A DNA stretch of 31,559 nucleotides, taken from SHVZ01 sp044223515. Lineage in GTDB: Bacteria > Pseudomonadota > Alphaproteobacteria > SHVZ01. The notes under the pieces are model-generated. The model was given only the letters and a program-made list of their open reading frames with translations, did not search any database and was not told the origin of the DNA. The position numbers and the translations under genes are program-made. The stretch is from positions 1 to 31,559 of the forward strand of contig JBGALV010000059.1 of the NCBI GenBank assembly GCA_044223515.1, read 5' to 3'. Of the stretch, positions 1-8,174 are shown in pieces. Position 1 is the stretch's first letter. The number at the start of each line of letters is the position of its first letter.

Positions 1-576
1 GATGCCGGCACGGCGCTGCAGTCGTTCAAGGGCGCCGCCGCGATCCTCGAAGGCTTCGTCGACTTCGCGCTCGAGGTCTCGGTGATCGCCGCGCGCGGTG
101 TCGACGGCAGGATCGTCTCCTACCCCGTCGTCGAGAACCGTCACGAGAACCACATCCTCGCGACGACGATCGCGCCAGCCGCCGTCTCGCCGAAGGTCGC
201 GGCCGAGGCCCGACGGATCGCGACGGCGCTGGTCGGCGCGCTCGATGTCGTCGGCCTTCTCGCGGTCGAGATGTTCGTGACCAGGGACGATAAGGTGCTG
301 GTCAACGAATTGGCGCCGCGCCCGCACAATTCCGGCCACTGGACCATCGAGGGCTGCCCGACCAGCCAGTTCGCCCAGCTCGTGCGCGCCACGGTCGGCT
401 TGCCGCTCGGCGCAGTCGAACCCTACGTTCCGGCCGAGATGCGGAACCTGATCGGCGACGACGTCAATGCCTGGCCTGAGCTCGCCGCCGATCCCTCGGC
501 GCATCTGCATCTCTATGGCAAGGCCGAGGCCCGGCCCGGCCGCAAGATGGGCCACGTCACCCGGCTCAAGCGCTAG
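1..576 (+). CDS. purK: 5-(carboxyamino)imidazole ribonucleotide synthase, C-terminal part (5' end outside window)
   Basis: This is the ATP-grasp enzyme of purine biosynthesis that carboxylates aminoimidazole ribonucleotide using ATP and bicarbonate in the cytosol. The frame is open from base 1, so the gene starts upstream. About 191 residues are present, against a usual length near 360. The visible part is the back half of the ATP-grasp domain, including the NELAPRPHNSGHWT block (metal and nucleotide binding) and the following EGCPTSQF segment, which are strongly typical of PurK. The C-terminal beta domain ends with GRKMGHVTRL, another family hallmark. purE often precedes purK but would lie outside the window. 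Identification is firm; only the N-terminus is unseen. Confidence 0.95.
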   Translation, partial: DAGTALQSFKGAAAILEGFVDFALEVSVIAARGVDGRIVSYPVVENRHENHILATTIAPAAVSPKVAAEARRIATALVGALDVVGLLAVEMFVTRDDKVLVNELAPRPHNSGHWTIEGCPTSQFAQLVRATVGLPLGAVEPYVPAEMRNLIGDDVNAWPELAADPSAHLHLYGKAEARPGRKMGHVTRLKR

Positions 577-587
577 GTCCGGGCTCC

Positions 588-603
588 GTACCGGTCCCGG
601 TAC
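588..603. promoter_or_regulatory. Short perfect inverted repeat between purK and the LysE-type exporter gene
   Basis: GTACCGG and CCGGTAC flank a 2-base centre, 12 bases after the purK stop. No T-run follows, so it is a poor intrinsic terminator. Two copies of GTCGTCC (615-621 and 630-636) lie between it and the exporter start. MocR-type regulators often bind short direct repeats, so this region could hold the operator of the downstream exporter/regulator pair. That role is inference. Confidence 0.3.
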
Positions 604-663
604 CAGCACAGTCCGTCGTCCCCGTCCCTGTCGTCCACGACGGCAACCGCTATCCTATGCCGC

Positions 664-1260
664 ATGCTCGACCTCATTCCTTACGCGACCTACTGCTTCG
701 TGATGTCGGTCACGCCCGGGCCCAATAACGTCATGCTGACGGCGTCGGGCGCCACCTTCGGCTTTCGCCGCACCGTCCCGCAGATGCTGGGCATCGGCCT
801 CGGCTGCGGCATCCAGATCATGCTGGTGTCTCTCGGCATGGGCGCGGTCTTCGAGTGGCTGCCGCAGATCCAGGAGGTGCTGCGCTGGGTCGGCGCCGCC
901 TATCTCGTCTATCTCGCCTGGCGGCTGATGCAGGCGGGGCTCGTGGTCGGCGAGGCGCAGGCGCGCACGCGCCCTCTCAGCTTCATCGAGTCCGCCGCGT
1001 TCCAGTTCCTGAACCCGAAGGCCTGGATGATCGCGGTGACCACGGCGACGGTCTTCCTGCCGAAGACGCTGAGCCCTTTTCTCGGCGCCCTCTATCTCTG
1101 CGGTGTGCTGGTCCTGGCGAACATCCCGGCCTGCACGATCTGGGTCCTGTTCGGCGCCGGCATGCGCCAGCTTCTGTCGAGCGACCGGCTCCGGCAGGTC
1201 TTCGCCGGCATCCTGGCGTTGACGCTGGTCTTAACCGCCGCTGCTATGCTGTGGGAGTGA
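664..1260 (+). CDS. LysE/RhtB-family amino-acid exporter
   Basis: This is a predicted inner-membrane exporter of 198 residues, the usual length of the LysE/RhtB family. The family exports amino acids such as lysine, threonine, homoserine lactone or cysteine; the substrate here cannot be read from sequence. The hallmark VTPGPNN motif sits near residues 17-23 in the first membrane segment. About five to six hydrophobic segments follow, with the conserved FLNPKAW block near residue 117. The ATG at 664 has no clear ribosome site; a TATCCT element just upstream could make the transcript nearly leaderless. The stop overlaps the start of the next gene by one base (TGATG), implying translational coupling to the MocR regulator, which probably controls it. 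Confidence 0.88.
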   Translation: MLDLIPYATYCFVMSVTPGPNNVMLTASGATFGFRRTVPQMLGIGLGCGIQIMLVSLGMGAVFEWLPQIQEVLRWVGAAYLVYLAWRLMQAGLVVGEAQARTRPLSFIESAAFQFLNPKAWMIAVTTATVFLPKTLSPFLGALYLCGVLVLANIPACTIWVLFGAGMRQLLSSDRLRQVFAGILALTLVLTAAAMLWE

Positions 1261-2651
1261 TGCTCGCCCTCGTCCGCGCCTCGAAGATCTCGCTGACCGA
1301 CCAGATCGTCGACGGCCTCGCCGCGATGATTCTTCGCGGCCAGCTTGCCGAGGGTACACGACTGCCGTCGGTTCGCCGCCTCTCGAGCCAGCTCGGCGTC
1401 AGCGCCTTCACCGTCGTCACGGCCTACGACCGCCTTGCCGCATCGGGCACGATCGAGCCGCGCGCCGGCACTGGCTTCTTCGTTGCGCGGCGCGCCGCCG
1501 ACCCGGGCCTCGCCAGCATCGAGGCGCCGCCGGAGACGCCCGACACCGCGCTCAGCCTTGCGCGCGCAGCACTCGACCTCGCGCCGATCGCGGTGCCGGC
1601 CGGCGCGGGCTACCTGCCGCCCGAATGGATGGCCGACGGGCTGCCGCCATCGGTCGTCGCCAAGGTCGCGCGCCGCGAGGGCGGCATTCTTTCGCCCTGC
1701 CCGGCGCCCGGCCTGCCCGCCTTGCGCGAGCAGCTGGTGCAGCGCCTGCAGCAGAACGGCGTCCCGGCCAGGATCGGCAACGTGGTCGTCACCCTCGGCG
1801 CGACCCAGGCGTTCGACGTGATCGTCCGCTCGCTGCTGGCACCGGGCGATACGGTCGTGGTAGAGGATCCCGGCTACTTCGTGCTCTTCGCCCAGCTCGC
1901 GCGCGCCGGCCTCAAGCTACTCGCGGTGCCCCGCGAGGCGGACGGCCCGGACATGGACGCGCTCGAGGAGATCTGCCGGCTCCATCGCCCGCGCGCGATC
2001 TTCGTGCAGACACTGCTTCACAATCCGACCGGGACGACGATCTCGCCGGCCAAGTGCCATCGGCTGCTGACCCTGGCCGAGAAGCACGATGCCCTCATCG
2101 TCGAGGACGATGCCTACGGCGATCTCGCCGAGGCGGGCGCGATCCGGCTGGCGCAGATAGACGGGCTCGAGCGCGTTCTGCATGTCGGCAGCTTCACCAA
2201 GACCTTGAGCCCCGGCTTCCGCGTCGGCTTCGTTGCCGCTCCGATCGGCCTCGTGCCGCGGCTGATCGAGGAGAAGCTGCTGTCGGTCCTAAGCGCGCCG
2301 GCACTGCCAGAGGCGGTGGTCGCCGAGGTGCTGGCCACGGGCCGATTCCGCCGCCATATCGCCCAGCTTCGCCGGCGTCTCGCCAAAGCCCATGCGCAGG
2401 CGCGTCAATCGCTGGCCGCGGCCGGCATCCGCCTCGACGGCGATCGAAGCGAAGGCCTTTTCCTTTGGACCCAGGTCCCTGATCGGGTCGATGTGGACGC
2501 ACTGGTGCGGCGCGGACGCGAGGCCGGGATCCTGCTGGCGAAGGGCGCGCTGTTCTCGCCGTCAGGACGGCACTCGCAGCATCTCAGGTTCAACGCCTAT
2601 CACGCGTCGAACCCGATGCTCGGCAAGTTCCTGACGGCGGAGCTCCGCTAG
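1260..2651 (+). CDS. MocR-type regulator: GntR winged helix fused to a PLP aminotransferase-like domain
   Basis: The product has 463 residues. A GntR-type winged-helix DNA-binding domain lies near residues 1-75 (LTDQIVDGLAAMILRGQL, then LPSVRRLSSQLGVSAFTVVTAYDRL). A linker leads into a fold-type I aminotransferase-like domain. PLP-binding features are present: HNPTGTT, the VEDDAYGDL aspartate and the SFTKTLSPGFRVGF lysine expected to form the Schiff base. Proteins of this class are usually transcription regulators sensing PLP or an amino acid derivative (compare GabR, PdxR, TauR). The start at 1260 is set by the TGATG overlap with the exporter and by the onset of the GntR domain; the same frame stays open upstream but would run through the exporter gene. 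Its likely target is its own operon, by inference. Confidence 0.9.
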   Translation: MLALVRASKISLTDQIVDGLAAMILRGQLAEGTRLPSVRRLSSQLGVSAFTVVTAYDRLAASGTIEPRAGTGFFVARRAADPGLASIEAPPETPDTALSLARAALDLAPIAVPAGAGYLPPEWMADGLPPSVVAKVARREGGILSPCPAPGLPALREQLVQRLQQNGVPARIGNVVVTLGATQAFDVIVRSLLAPGDTVVVEDPGYFVLFAQLARAGLKLLAVPREADGPDMDALEEICRLHRPRAIFVQTLLHNPTGTTISPAKCHRLLTLAEKHDALIVEDDAYGDLAEAGAIRLAQIDGLERVLHVGSFTKTLSPGFRVGFVAAPIGLVPRLIEEKLLSVLSAPALPEAVVAEVLATGRFRRHIAQLRRRLAKAHAQARQSLAAAGIRLDGDRSEGLFLWTQVPDRVDVDALVRRGREAGILLAKGALFSPSGRHSQHLRFNAYHASNPMLGKFLTAELR

Positions 2652-2661
2652 CCGAGCCCCG

Positions 2662-3309
2662 CTAACCCTTGAAGGCGCGGTCGAAGCGGCGGAGCGGATT
2701 CGGAAAATCGGTGGCGAGCTTGCGCAGGCGATCGAAGCCCTGGCCGAGCGCGCGCGGCACCTTGATCGCCTCGTCGAGGCGACGCGCCAGGAAGTCCCAG
2801 GTCTTCTCCTGGCCGTCGGAGCGGTCGTCGAGCCAGTAGAGGACGGTCGCGCCGTAGACGCCGGCGAGGATCGCGCGCTTGGAATAGAAGTTCCAATCGG
2901 TCGAGGTGTCGCCGATGCCGAACCACACCGCATCGACGGTGCGGTAGAGCGACCGCAGCGCCAGCGGGGCGTTCTGCGGCAGCGCCAGTGTGGCGAGGCC
3001 GCGACGTACCGCCTCGCGATGCGCAAGCGCGCGTTCGAGCCGGCGGCGGATGGCCAGCAGCACCTTCTCCCGCACCTTGAGCGCGGCCAGGTCGGCCGAC
3101 TCGAGGTCGGCGATCATCCGGCGGTCGGCATCGGCGAGGAACAGCTCGAGCGCCTCGATCGCGCCGCCCGGGAAGGCATCGAGCACGTCGGCGACCGAGA
3201 GTCCGACATCCTCGGCTGCGCGCCGGAGGCTCGCGTCCGTCCAGCCGTCGAACGGCACATGGCCCAGCGTCGCTTCGAGCAGGCGAGCGCGCTTCTCTTC
3301 CCAGTCCAT
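2662..3309 (-). CDS. COQ9-family protein (rpsU-divergently transcribed family)
   Basis: This 215-residue protein matches the alphaproteobacterial COQ9 family, often annotated as rpsU-divergently transcribed protein. The N-terminus (EKRARLLEATLGHVPFDGWT, then SLRRAAEDVGL) resembles the helix-turn-helix-like, TetR-related fold of COQ9. The C-terminal half has the conserved aromatic stretch around DTSTDWNFYSKRAILAGVY. Mitochondrial COQ9 is a lipid-binding partner of COQ7 in ubiquinone synthesis; bacterial function is inferred from that family. The ATG lies 3 bases after the deformylase stop, so the two genes are probably one operon. It converges with the MocR gene across a 10-base gap. The family name and the nearby rpsU support the call together. 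Confidence 0.85.
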   Translation of the reverse strand: MDWEEKRARLLEATLGHVPFDGWTDASLRRAAEDVGLSVADVLDAFPGGAIEALELFLADADRRMIADLESADLAALKVREKVLLAIRRRLERALAHREAVRRGLATLALPQNAPLALRSLYRTVDAVWFGIGDTSTDWNFYSKRAILAGVYGATVLYWLDDRSDGQEKTWDFLARRLDEAIKVPRALGQGFDRLRKLATDFPNPLRRFDRAFKG

Positions 3310-3312
3310 CGC

Positions 3313-3876
3313 TCAGTCCTCCGCCGCCAGGATCGCCGCCTCGGGCGTGCCGCGGGCGACCGCTTCCAGCTCCTCAACGTATCCAAGCGTCGTCAGATCC
3401 GTCATGCGCTGGGGGTAGAGGATGCCGTCCAGGTGGTCGAACTCGTGCTGGACCACCCGGGCATGCCAGCCCGACGCCACCCGGTCGATCACCTCGCCGT
3501 CCGGGGTGATTCCCCGGTAACGGAGCTTCTTGAAGCGGGGGACCATGCCCCGGAGGCCGGGGACCGACAGGCAGCCCTCCCAGCCGGGTTCCGTCTCGTC
3601 GGTCAGCGGTTCGATCACCGGATTGACGATCGCCATCACTCCCTGGGGCTGGTCGTGCTCGTCCCCGGTCGACCGGCTGGCAGGCACCGTGAAAATAACG
3701 ACTCGTTTAGGCACGAAGACTTGAGGAGCCGCGATTCCGGCCCCGTTTACCGCCACCATGGTCTCGAACATGTCCGCGACCAGGGTCTTGATCTCGGGCG
3801 CGGTCGGGTCCGAAACCTCGTCGGCACGGCGTTTCAGGACGGGTTGGCCCATGCGGGCGATCGGGAGAATGGCCAT
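3313..3876 (-). CDS. def: Peptide deformylase
   Basis: This metalloenzyme removes the formyl group from the N-terminal methionine of new proteins. It has 187 residues, normal for the family. All three signature motifs are intact: GAGIAAPQ (motif 1), EGCLSVPG (motif 2, metal-binding cysteine) and QHEFDHLDG (motif 3, two histidine ligands and the catalytic glutamate). It is therefore predicted to be active. The ATG at 3876 is the natural start, with MAILPIARMGQPVLK matching the usual N-terminus. It is divergent from rpsU and lies upstream of the COQ9-family gene with a 3-base gap. It could be one of several deformylases in the genome, since the gene lacks its classical neighbour fmt here. Confidence 0.95.
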   Translation of the reverse strand: MAILPIARMGQPVLKRRADEVSDPTAPEIKTLVADMFETMVAVNGAGIAAPQVFVPKRVVIFTVPASRSTGDEHDQPQGVMAIVNPVIEPLTDETEPGWEGCLSVPGLRGMVPRFKKLRYRGITPDGEVIDRVASGWHARVVQHEFDHLDGILYPQRMTDLTTLGYVEELEAVARGTPEAAILAAED

Positions 3877-3954
3877 GCCGGAACTATCGCAACCAGCCTG
3901 TGTTGCCTCAAGGACAAAGCCGAAATATCAGTGTTTTCCTGTGGTTTCCGCCCC

Positions 3955-3983
3955 TTCACAACGCGAAAACCCTCTGGTATAAG
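3955..3983 (+). promoter_or_regulatory. Sigma70-type promoter of rpsU
   Basis: TTCACA (3955-3960) and TATAAG (3978-3983) are separated by exactly 17 bases. Each differs from the consensus by one base. The position, about 40 bases before the rpsU start, is right for a strongly expressed ribosomal protein gene. A ribosome site TTGGAG follows at 4008-4013. Confidence 0.75.
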
Positions 3984-4023
3984 GCCCGCCTTCCGACGAA
4001 TTCCACTTGGAGTGCTGAAGTCC

Positions 4024-4227
4024 GTGCAAGTCCTCGTCCGCGACAACAACGTCGATCAGGCCCTTCGCGTTCTCAAGAAGAAGATGCAGCGCGAGGGAGT
4101 CTTCCGCGAGATGAAGCTGCGCCGGAACTTCGAGAAGCCCTCCGAGAAGCGCGCCCGCGAGCGTGCCGAGTCGGTTCGCCGCTACCGCAAGCTTCTCCGC
4201 AAGCGCATGGAGCGCGAGGGCTACTAG
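4024..4227 (+). CDS. rpsU: 30S ribosomal protein S21
   Basis: This small basic protein of the 30S subunit helps base-pairing between mRNA and 16S rRNA during initiation. It has 67 residues, beginning VQVLVRDNNVDQALRVLKKK and ending in a run rich in arginine and lysine. The start is GTG at 4024, chosen because the family begins MQVLVRDNNVDQ and because TTGGAG lies about 10 bases upstream. The same frame stays open far upstream, but that is antisense to the deformylase gene and not coding. It is a single-gene transcript with its own promoter and a terminator after it. Confidence 0.96.
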   Translation: MQVLVRDNNVDQALRVLKKKMQREGVFREMKLRRNFEKPSEKRARERAESVRRYRKLLRKRMEREGY

Positions 4228-4254
4228 CCTTCGCTTCCCGTCGTCGGAGAAAAG

Positions 4255-4290
4255 GGCCGCCCGCGGAAACGCCGGCGGCCTTGTCGTTTC
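4255..4290 (+). terminator. Intrinsic terminator of rpsU
   Basis: A 7-bp GC stem, GGCCGCC (4255-4261) and GGCGGCC (4274-4280), encloses a 12-base loop. It is followed by the T-rich TTGTCGTTTC. It begins 27 bases after the rpsU stop. Confidence 0.7.
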
Positions 4291-4351
4291 TGAGAGGGCT
4301 TCAATGAGCCTTCGCCTGATGAAGCCGGAACCCGGGCACGCCACCGAGTAG

Positions 4352-4570
4352 CGGCGCTGGCGCACCGCCCCTGACTCCCGTCGCTTCATGTACCTGCTGG
4401 CGGCTGGCCTCGGCCTAGGCTTCTCAGGTGGGCTCGAGCGGATCGCCGCCTACATCTGCATGGACAACGACGCCTCGCTGCGGCTGGTCCAAGGCCTGGG
4501 CTTCACGCGCGAGGGCGAGCGGCGCGACCACTACCCCTACGCCATCCTCGAGGAGGAGTGGCGGTGCTGA
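4352..4570 (+). pseudogene. C-terminal remnant of a GNAT (RimJ/RimL-like) acetyltransferase
   Basis: The frame encodes ERIAAYICMDNDASLRLVQG and then LGFTREGERRDHYPYAILEEEW, the classic end of RimJ/RimL-type N-acetyltransferases. The pattern is LxRIxAxIxxxNxASxxLxExLGFxxEGxxRD. A stop codon at 4349-4351 lies just upstream. Only about 70 residues can be read, against about 170 for a full enzyme. The acetyl-CoA-binding motif A and the N-terminal half are missing; the space back to the rpsU terminator is far too short to hold them. An ATG at 4388 would give a 60-residue product with no plausible activity. The stop codon directly abuts the convergent napC stop. I read it as a degraded gene. Confidence 0.6.
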
Positions 4571-5200
4571 CTACTGCCAGCCCGGCACGTTACGCATGTC
4601 GGGAAGCGCATGCGCGATGCCCTTGTGGCAGTCGATGCAGGTCCGCTGCTTGTTGAACAGGAACCGTTGATGCGCATCGATCGCGCGCTGGCTTTGCTTC
4701 GACAGGTCCATCGAGTCGGCTGAATGGCAGTTCCGACACTCCAGCGAGTCGTTGGCCTTGAGTCTCGACCATTCGTGCTGCGCAAGCTCGAGCCTCTTGT
4801 CGACGAACTTCTCCCGGGTCGAGATCGTGCCGAAGAGATGGCCCCACACTTCCTTGCTGGCCTGCATCTTGCGCGCGATCTTGTGGGTCCAATCGTGCGG
4901 CACATGGCAGTCCGGGCAGCTCGCCCGCACACCCGAGCGATTGGTGAAGTGGACGGTGCGCTGAAGCTCGGCGAAGACGTTGTCCCGCATCTCGTGGCAG
5001 GAGGTGCAGAACTTCTCGGTATTGGTCAGCTCGAGCGCGGTGTTGAACCCGCCCCAGAAGACGATGCCCGCGACGAAGCCGCCCATCACCAGCGTGCCGA
5101 GCGCGAACACCGAGCTCGGCCGCCTGAGGACATCCCAGAAGGCGAGGATCGCCCGAACGAAGCGGACCAACACCCCATCTCTGCGCGCGGCGTCGCTCAT
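4571..5200 (-). CDS. napC: Tetraheme cytochrome c NapC, quinol dehydrogenase of the periplasmic nitrate reductase
   Basis: NapC/NirT-family proteins oxidise membrane quinol and pass electrons to NapB in the periplasm. The product has 209 residues, with one N-terminal membrane anchor near residues 28-50 (FALGTLVMGGFVAGIVFWGG). It has exactly four CxxCH heme motifs: CTSCH, CPDCH, CRNCH and CIDCH. The start at 5200 is set by the ATGA overlap with the napB stop; a longer frame upstream would run into napB. It is the last gene of the nap operon. The NapGH alternative electron route is not encoded here, so NapC is probably the sole electron entry to this enzyme. Confidence 0.95.
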   Translation of the reverse strand: MSDAARRDGVLVRFVRAILAFWDVLRRPSSVFALGTLVMGGFVAGIVFWGGFNTALELTNTEKFCTSCHEMRDNVFAELQRTVHFTNRSGVRASCPDCHVPHDWTHKIARKMQASKEVWGHLFGTISTREKFVDKRLELAQHEWSRLKANDSLECRNCHSADSMDLSKQSQRAIDAHQRFLFNKQRTCIDCHKGIAHALPDMRNVPGWQ

Positions 5201-5661
5201 CGACGCCCTCCGGGCTGCGAACGCGCTATCAGCGTATCGATGTCGACGAAGTCGTTCGCCACGGGCGAGCGCACGTCGTGCTGCGGCACGTGGCACTGGG
5301 TGCAGAAGAAGCGCCTGGGCGAGATCGTCGCCAGGAACTGGCCGTCACGGTCCATGAAGTGCGTGATGCTGAGCATCGGTGCCTGCGACTCGCCGGTACG
5401 CGTGCGCGCATGGCAGGCAAGGCACTTGTTGCCGTTCAGGTCGACCTGATAGCCCTCGATCGTGTGCGGGATGACCGGAGGCTGCTCGGGATAGTTTCGG
5501 ATCTCCCGCTCGGAGGTGTTCTTGTACGGCATCATGCGCGGCGCCGGCGCGACCTCGGTCAGCGGCGTCGGGCCGCGCAGCGGCAGCGACTGCGCGAAGA
5601 TCGTCGTCGAGACCAGGAACGCGGCGATCGCCAGGGCGATCGCCTTCCAGGAATTTCTCAT
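5197..5661 (-). CDS. napB: Diheme cytochrome c NapB, small subunit of periplasmic nitrate reductase
   Basis: NapB accepts electrons from NapC and passes them to the Fe-S cluster of NapA. The product has 154 residues and a Sec signal peptide at about residues 1-24 (MRNSWKAIALAIAAF, cleavage near IFAQS). Two heme motifs, CLACH and CTQCH, are present. Distal histidines occur in ITHFMDRDG and in the PHTIEG region, as expected for bis-His hemes. The ATG at 5661 overlaps the napA stop by 4 bases (ATGA). An upstream in-frame start at 5697 would precede the signal peptide and overlap napA, so it was rejected. Confidence 0.95.
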   Translation of the reverse strand: MRNSWKAIALAIAAFLVSTTIFAQSLPLRGPTPLTEVAPAPRMMPYKNTSEREIRNYPEQPPVIPHTIEGYQVDLNGNKCLACHARTRTGESQAPMLSITHFMDRDGQFLATISPRRFFCTQCHVPQHDVRSPVANDFVDIDTLIARSQPGGRR

Positions 5662-8174
5662 CGCTGCTCTCCGACCAGCGCGATCTTGACCGCGCACTTC
5701 TTGAAGTCAGTCTGGAGCGAGATCGGATCGGTCGCGTCGAGCGTGACGCGGTTGATCAGCTGCCCTTCGTCGAACCAAGGTACGAAGACGACACCGCGCG
5801 GCATCTTGTTGCGGCCTCGGGTCTCGACGCGCGTGCGGATATGGCCGCGGCGGGACTCGACCTTCACCTCGTCTCCGCGCCTGAGCTTGAGGGCGGCGGC
5901 GTCGTCGGGATGCATGAAGCACACCGCTTCCGGGAACGAGCGATGGAGCTCCGGCACGCGCCGGGTCATCGAGCCGGAATGCCAGTGCTCGAGCACGCGC
6001 CCGGTGACCAGCCAGAACGGATAGCCGTCGTCCGGCGACTCGGCCGCCGGTTCGAATGGTAGGGCGAAGATCCGGGCGCGGTTGTCGGGGTTTCCGTAGA
6101 ACTGCATGCCGGTACCGGCCTTGACGTAGGGATCCTGCCCCTCGCGGAAGCGCCAGCGGGTTTCCTTGCCGTCGACGACGGGCCAGCGCAGGCCGCGCAC
6201 CTCGTGATAGGTGTCGAAGGAAGCTAGGTCGTGGCCGTGGCCGCGGCCAAACTCGGCATATTCCTCGAACAGGCCCTTCTGCACGTAGAATCCGAAATGC
6301 GCGTTCTCGGTATTGCGATAGCCGGCGTCGGCTTCGCTTACCGGGAACTTGTTCACCTGGCCGTTGGCGAACAGCACGTCGAACATCGTCTTGCCGCGAT
6401 ACTCGGGCTTCTTGGCCAGCAGTTCCTCGGTCCAGACCTCCTCGATCTTGAAGCGCTTGGAGAACTCCATCAGCTGCCAGAGATCCGATTTCGCCTCGCC
6501 GGGCGCATCGACGAGCTGGTGCCAGAACTGGGTGCGGCGCTCGGCATTGCCGTAGGCGCCTTCCTTCTCGACCCACATCGCCGTCGGCAGGATGAGGTCG
6601 GCGGCCAGCGTCGTCGCGGTCGGATAGGCGTCCGACACGACGATGAAGTTCTCCGGGTTGCGATAGCCCGGAAGCCCTTCCTCGTTCATGTTGGCCGCCG
6701 CCTGCATGTTGTTGTTCACCTGCACCCAGTAGGCGTTCAGCTTGCCGTCCTTGAGCATGCGGTTCTGCAGTACGGCGTGATATCCCGGCTGCGCCGGGAT
6801 CGTGCCTTCCGGGAGCTTCCAGATCTTCTCGGCGTAGTCGCGGTGCGCCTTGTTGACGACCACCATGTCGGCCGGGAGACGATGGGAGAAGGTGCCGACC
6901 TCGCGCGCGGTGCCGCACGCCGAGGGCTGGCCGGTCAGCGAGAACGGGCTGTTGCCGGGCTCCGCGATCTTTCCGGTGAGAAGGTGGATGTTGTAGATGA
7001 GGTTGTTGCACCAGACGCCGCGAGTGTGCTGGTTGAACCCCATCGTCCAGAAGCTGGTGACCTTGACCTTCGGGTCGGCGTAGAGCTCGGCCAGCGCCTC
7101 GATGCGATTGCGCGGCACGCCCGACATCTCCGCTGCGCGGTCGAGGGTGTACTCGGACACGAAGCGCGCGAACTCGTCGAAGGTCATGTCGGCCGCGTCA
7201 TTGGCCTTGGCGGCACCGGTCGCGGCCTTCTGCAGCGGATGCTCGGGACGCAGGCCGTAGCCGATGTCGTTCTGCCCGCGCTTGAACGCGACGTGCTTGT
7301 CGACGAAGTCCTTGTTGACGCGGCCCGTGCGGATGATGTGGTTGGCGATTGCGTTGAGCAGGACCAGATCGGTCTGCGGCTTGAAGACCAGCCCCATGTC
7401 GGCGAGATCGAAGGAGCGGTGCTCGAAGGTCGAGAGCACGGCCACTCGCACGTGCGGCGCGCTCAAGCGGCGATCGGCGACCCGCGTCCACAGGATCGGG
7501 TGCATCTCGGCCATGTTCGAGCCCCAGAGCACGAAGGCATCCGCGGCCTCGATGTCGTCGTAGCAACCCATCGGCTCGTCGATGCCGAAGGTGCGCATGA
7601 AGCCCGCGACCGCCGACGCCATGCAGTGGCGTGCGTTGGGATCGATGTTGTTCGTGCGGAAGCCGGCCTTGAACAGCTTGGCAGCGGCGTAGCCCTCCCA
7701 GATCGTCCATTGGCCCGAGCCGAACATGCCGACGCCGCTGGGCCCCTGGCGCTTGAGCGCGGCCTTGAACTTCTCGGCCATCACGTCGAAGGCCTCGTCC
7801 CAGCTCACCGGCGTGAACTCGCCGTTCTTGTCGAACTTGCCGTTCGTCTTGCGCAGCAGCGGCCGCGTCAGGCGGTCGTGGCCGTACATGATCTTGGAGA
7901 GGAAGTAGCCCTTGACGCAGTTGAGGCCGCGGTTGACCTCGGACTTGATGTCGCCGTGCGTGGCGACCACGCGGCCGTCCTTGGTACCGACCATGACGCT
8001 GCAGCCGGTGCCGCAGAACCGGCACGCCGCCTTGTCCCAGGCGAGCTGCGTGTCGTTGCGGTCGGTCACCAGGTTGGCGGCAGCGGCGGGGAGCGCCATG
8101 CCGCCGGCGGCCGCGCCCATAGCGGCGGCCTTGGCCTTGAGGAAGTCGCGGCGATTAAGGGTGTTCGTGCTCAT
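5658..8174 (-). CDS. napA: Periplasmic nitrate reductase catalytic subunit NapA
   Basis: This molybdenum bis-MGD enzyme reduces nitrate to nitrite in the periplasm. It has 838 residues, the standard length. A Tat signal leads (NRRDFLKAKAAAMGAAAGG, residues 7-25). The [4Fe-4S] motif follows near residues 50-86: CRFCGTGC, then the fourth cysteine in GLNCVKG. The molybdenum-ligand cysteine is in ARHCMASA near residue 182. A C-terminal molydopterin dinucleotide-binding domain is complete (LVTGRVLEHWHSGSMTRRVP). Export as a folded protein requires the NapD chaperone, encoded just upstream with a 4-base overlap. Nothing suggests inactivation. Confidence 0.97.
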   Translation of the reverse strand: MSTNTLNRRDFLKAKAAAMGAAAGGMALPAAAANLVTDRNDTQLAWDKAACRFCGTGCSVMVGTKDGRVVATHGDIKSEVNRGLNCVKGYFLSKIMYGHDRLTRPLLRKTNGKFDKNGEFTPVSWDEAFDVMAEKFKAALKRQGPSGVGMFGSGQWTIWEGYAAAKLFKAGFRTNNIDPNARHCMASAVAGFMRTFGIDEPMGCYDDIEAADAFVLWGSNMAEMHPILWTRVADRRLSAPHVRVAVLSTFEHRSFDLADMGLVFKPQTDLVLLNAIANHIIRTGRVNKDFVDKHVAFKRGQNDIGYGLRPEHPLQKAATGAAKANDAADMTFDEFARFVSEYTLDRAAEMSGVPRNRIEALAELYADPKVKVTSFWTMGFNQHTRGVWCNNLIYNIHLLTGKIAEPGNSPFSLTGQPSACGTAREVGTFSHRLPADMVVVNKAHRDYAEKIWKLPEGTIPAQPGYHAVLQNRMLKDGKLNAYWVQVNNNMQAAANMNEEGLPGYRNPENFIVVSDAYPTATTLAADLILPTAMWVEKEGAYGNAERRTQFWHQLVDAPGEAKSDLWQLMEFSKRFKIEEVWTEELLAKKPEYRGKTMFDVLFANGQVNKFPVSEADAGYRNTENAHFGFYVQKGLFEEYAEFGRGHGHDLASFDTYHEVRGLRWPVVDGKETRWRFREGQDPYVKAGTGMQFYGNPDNRARIFALPFEPAAESPDDGYPFWLVTGRVLEHWHSGSMTRRVPELHRSFPEAVCFMHPDDAAALKLRRGDEVKVESRRGHIRTRVETRGRNKMPRGVVFVPWFDEGQLINRVTLDATDPISLQTDFKKCAVKIALVGEQR

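Noticed and set aside
3019..4023. A long in-frame extension upstream of rpsU
   Set aside because: It is antisense to def and the COQ9-family gene. S21 proteins are about 70 residues and start MQVLVRDNN.
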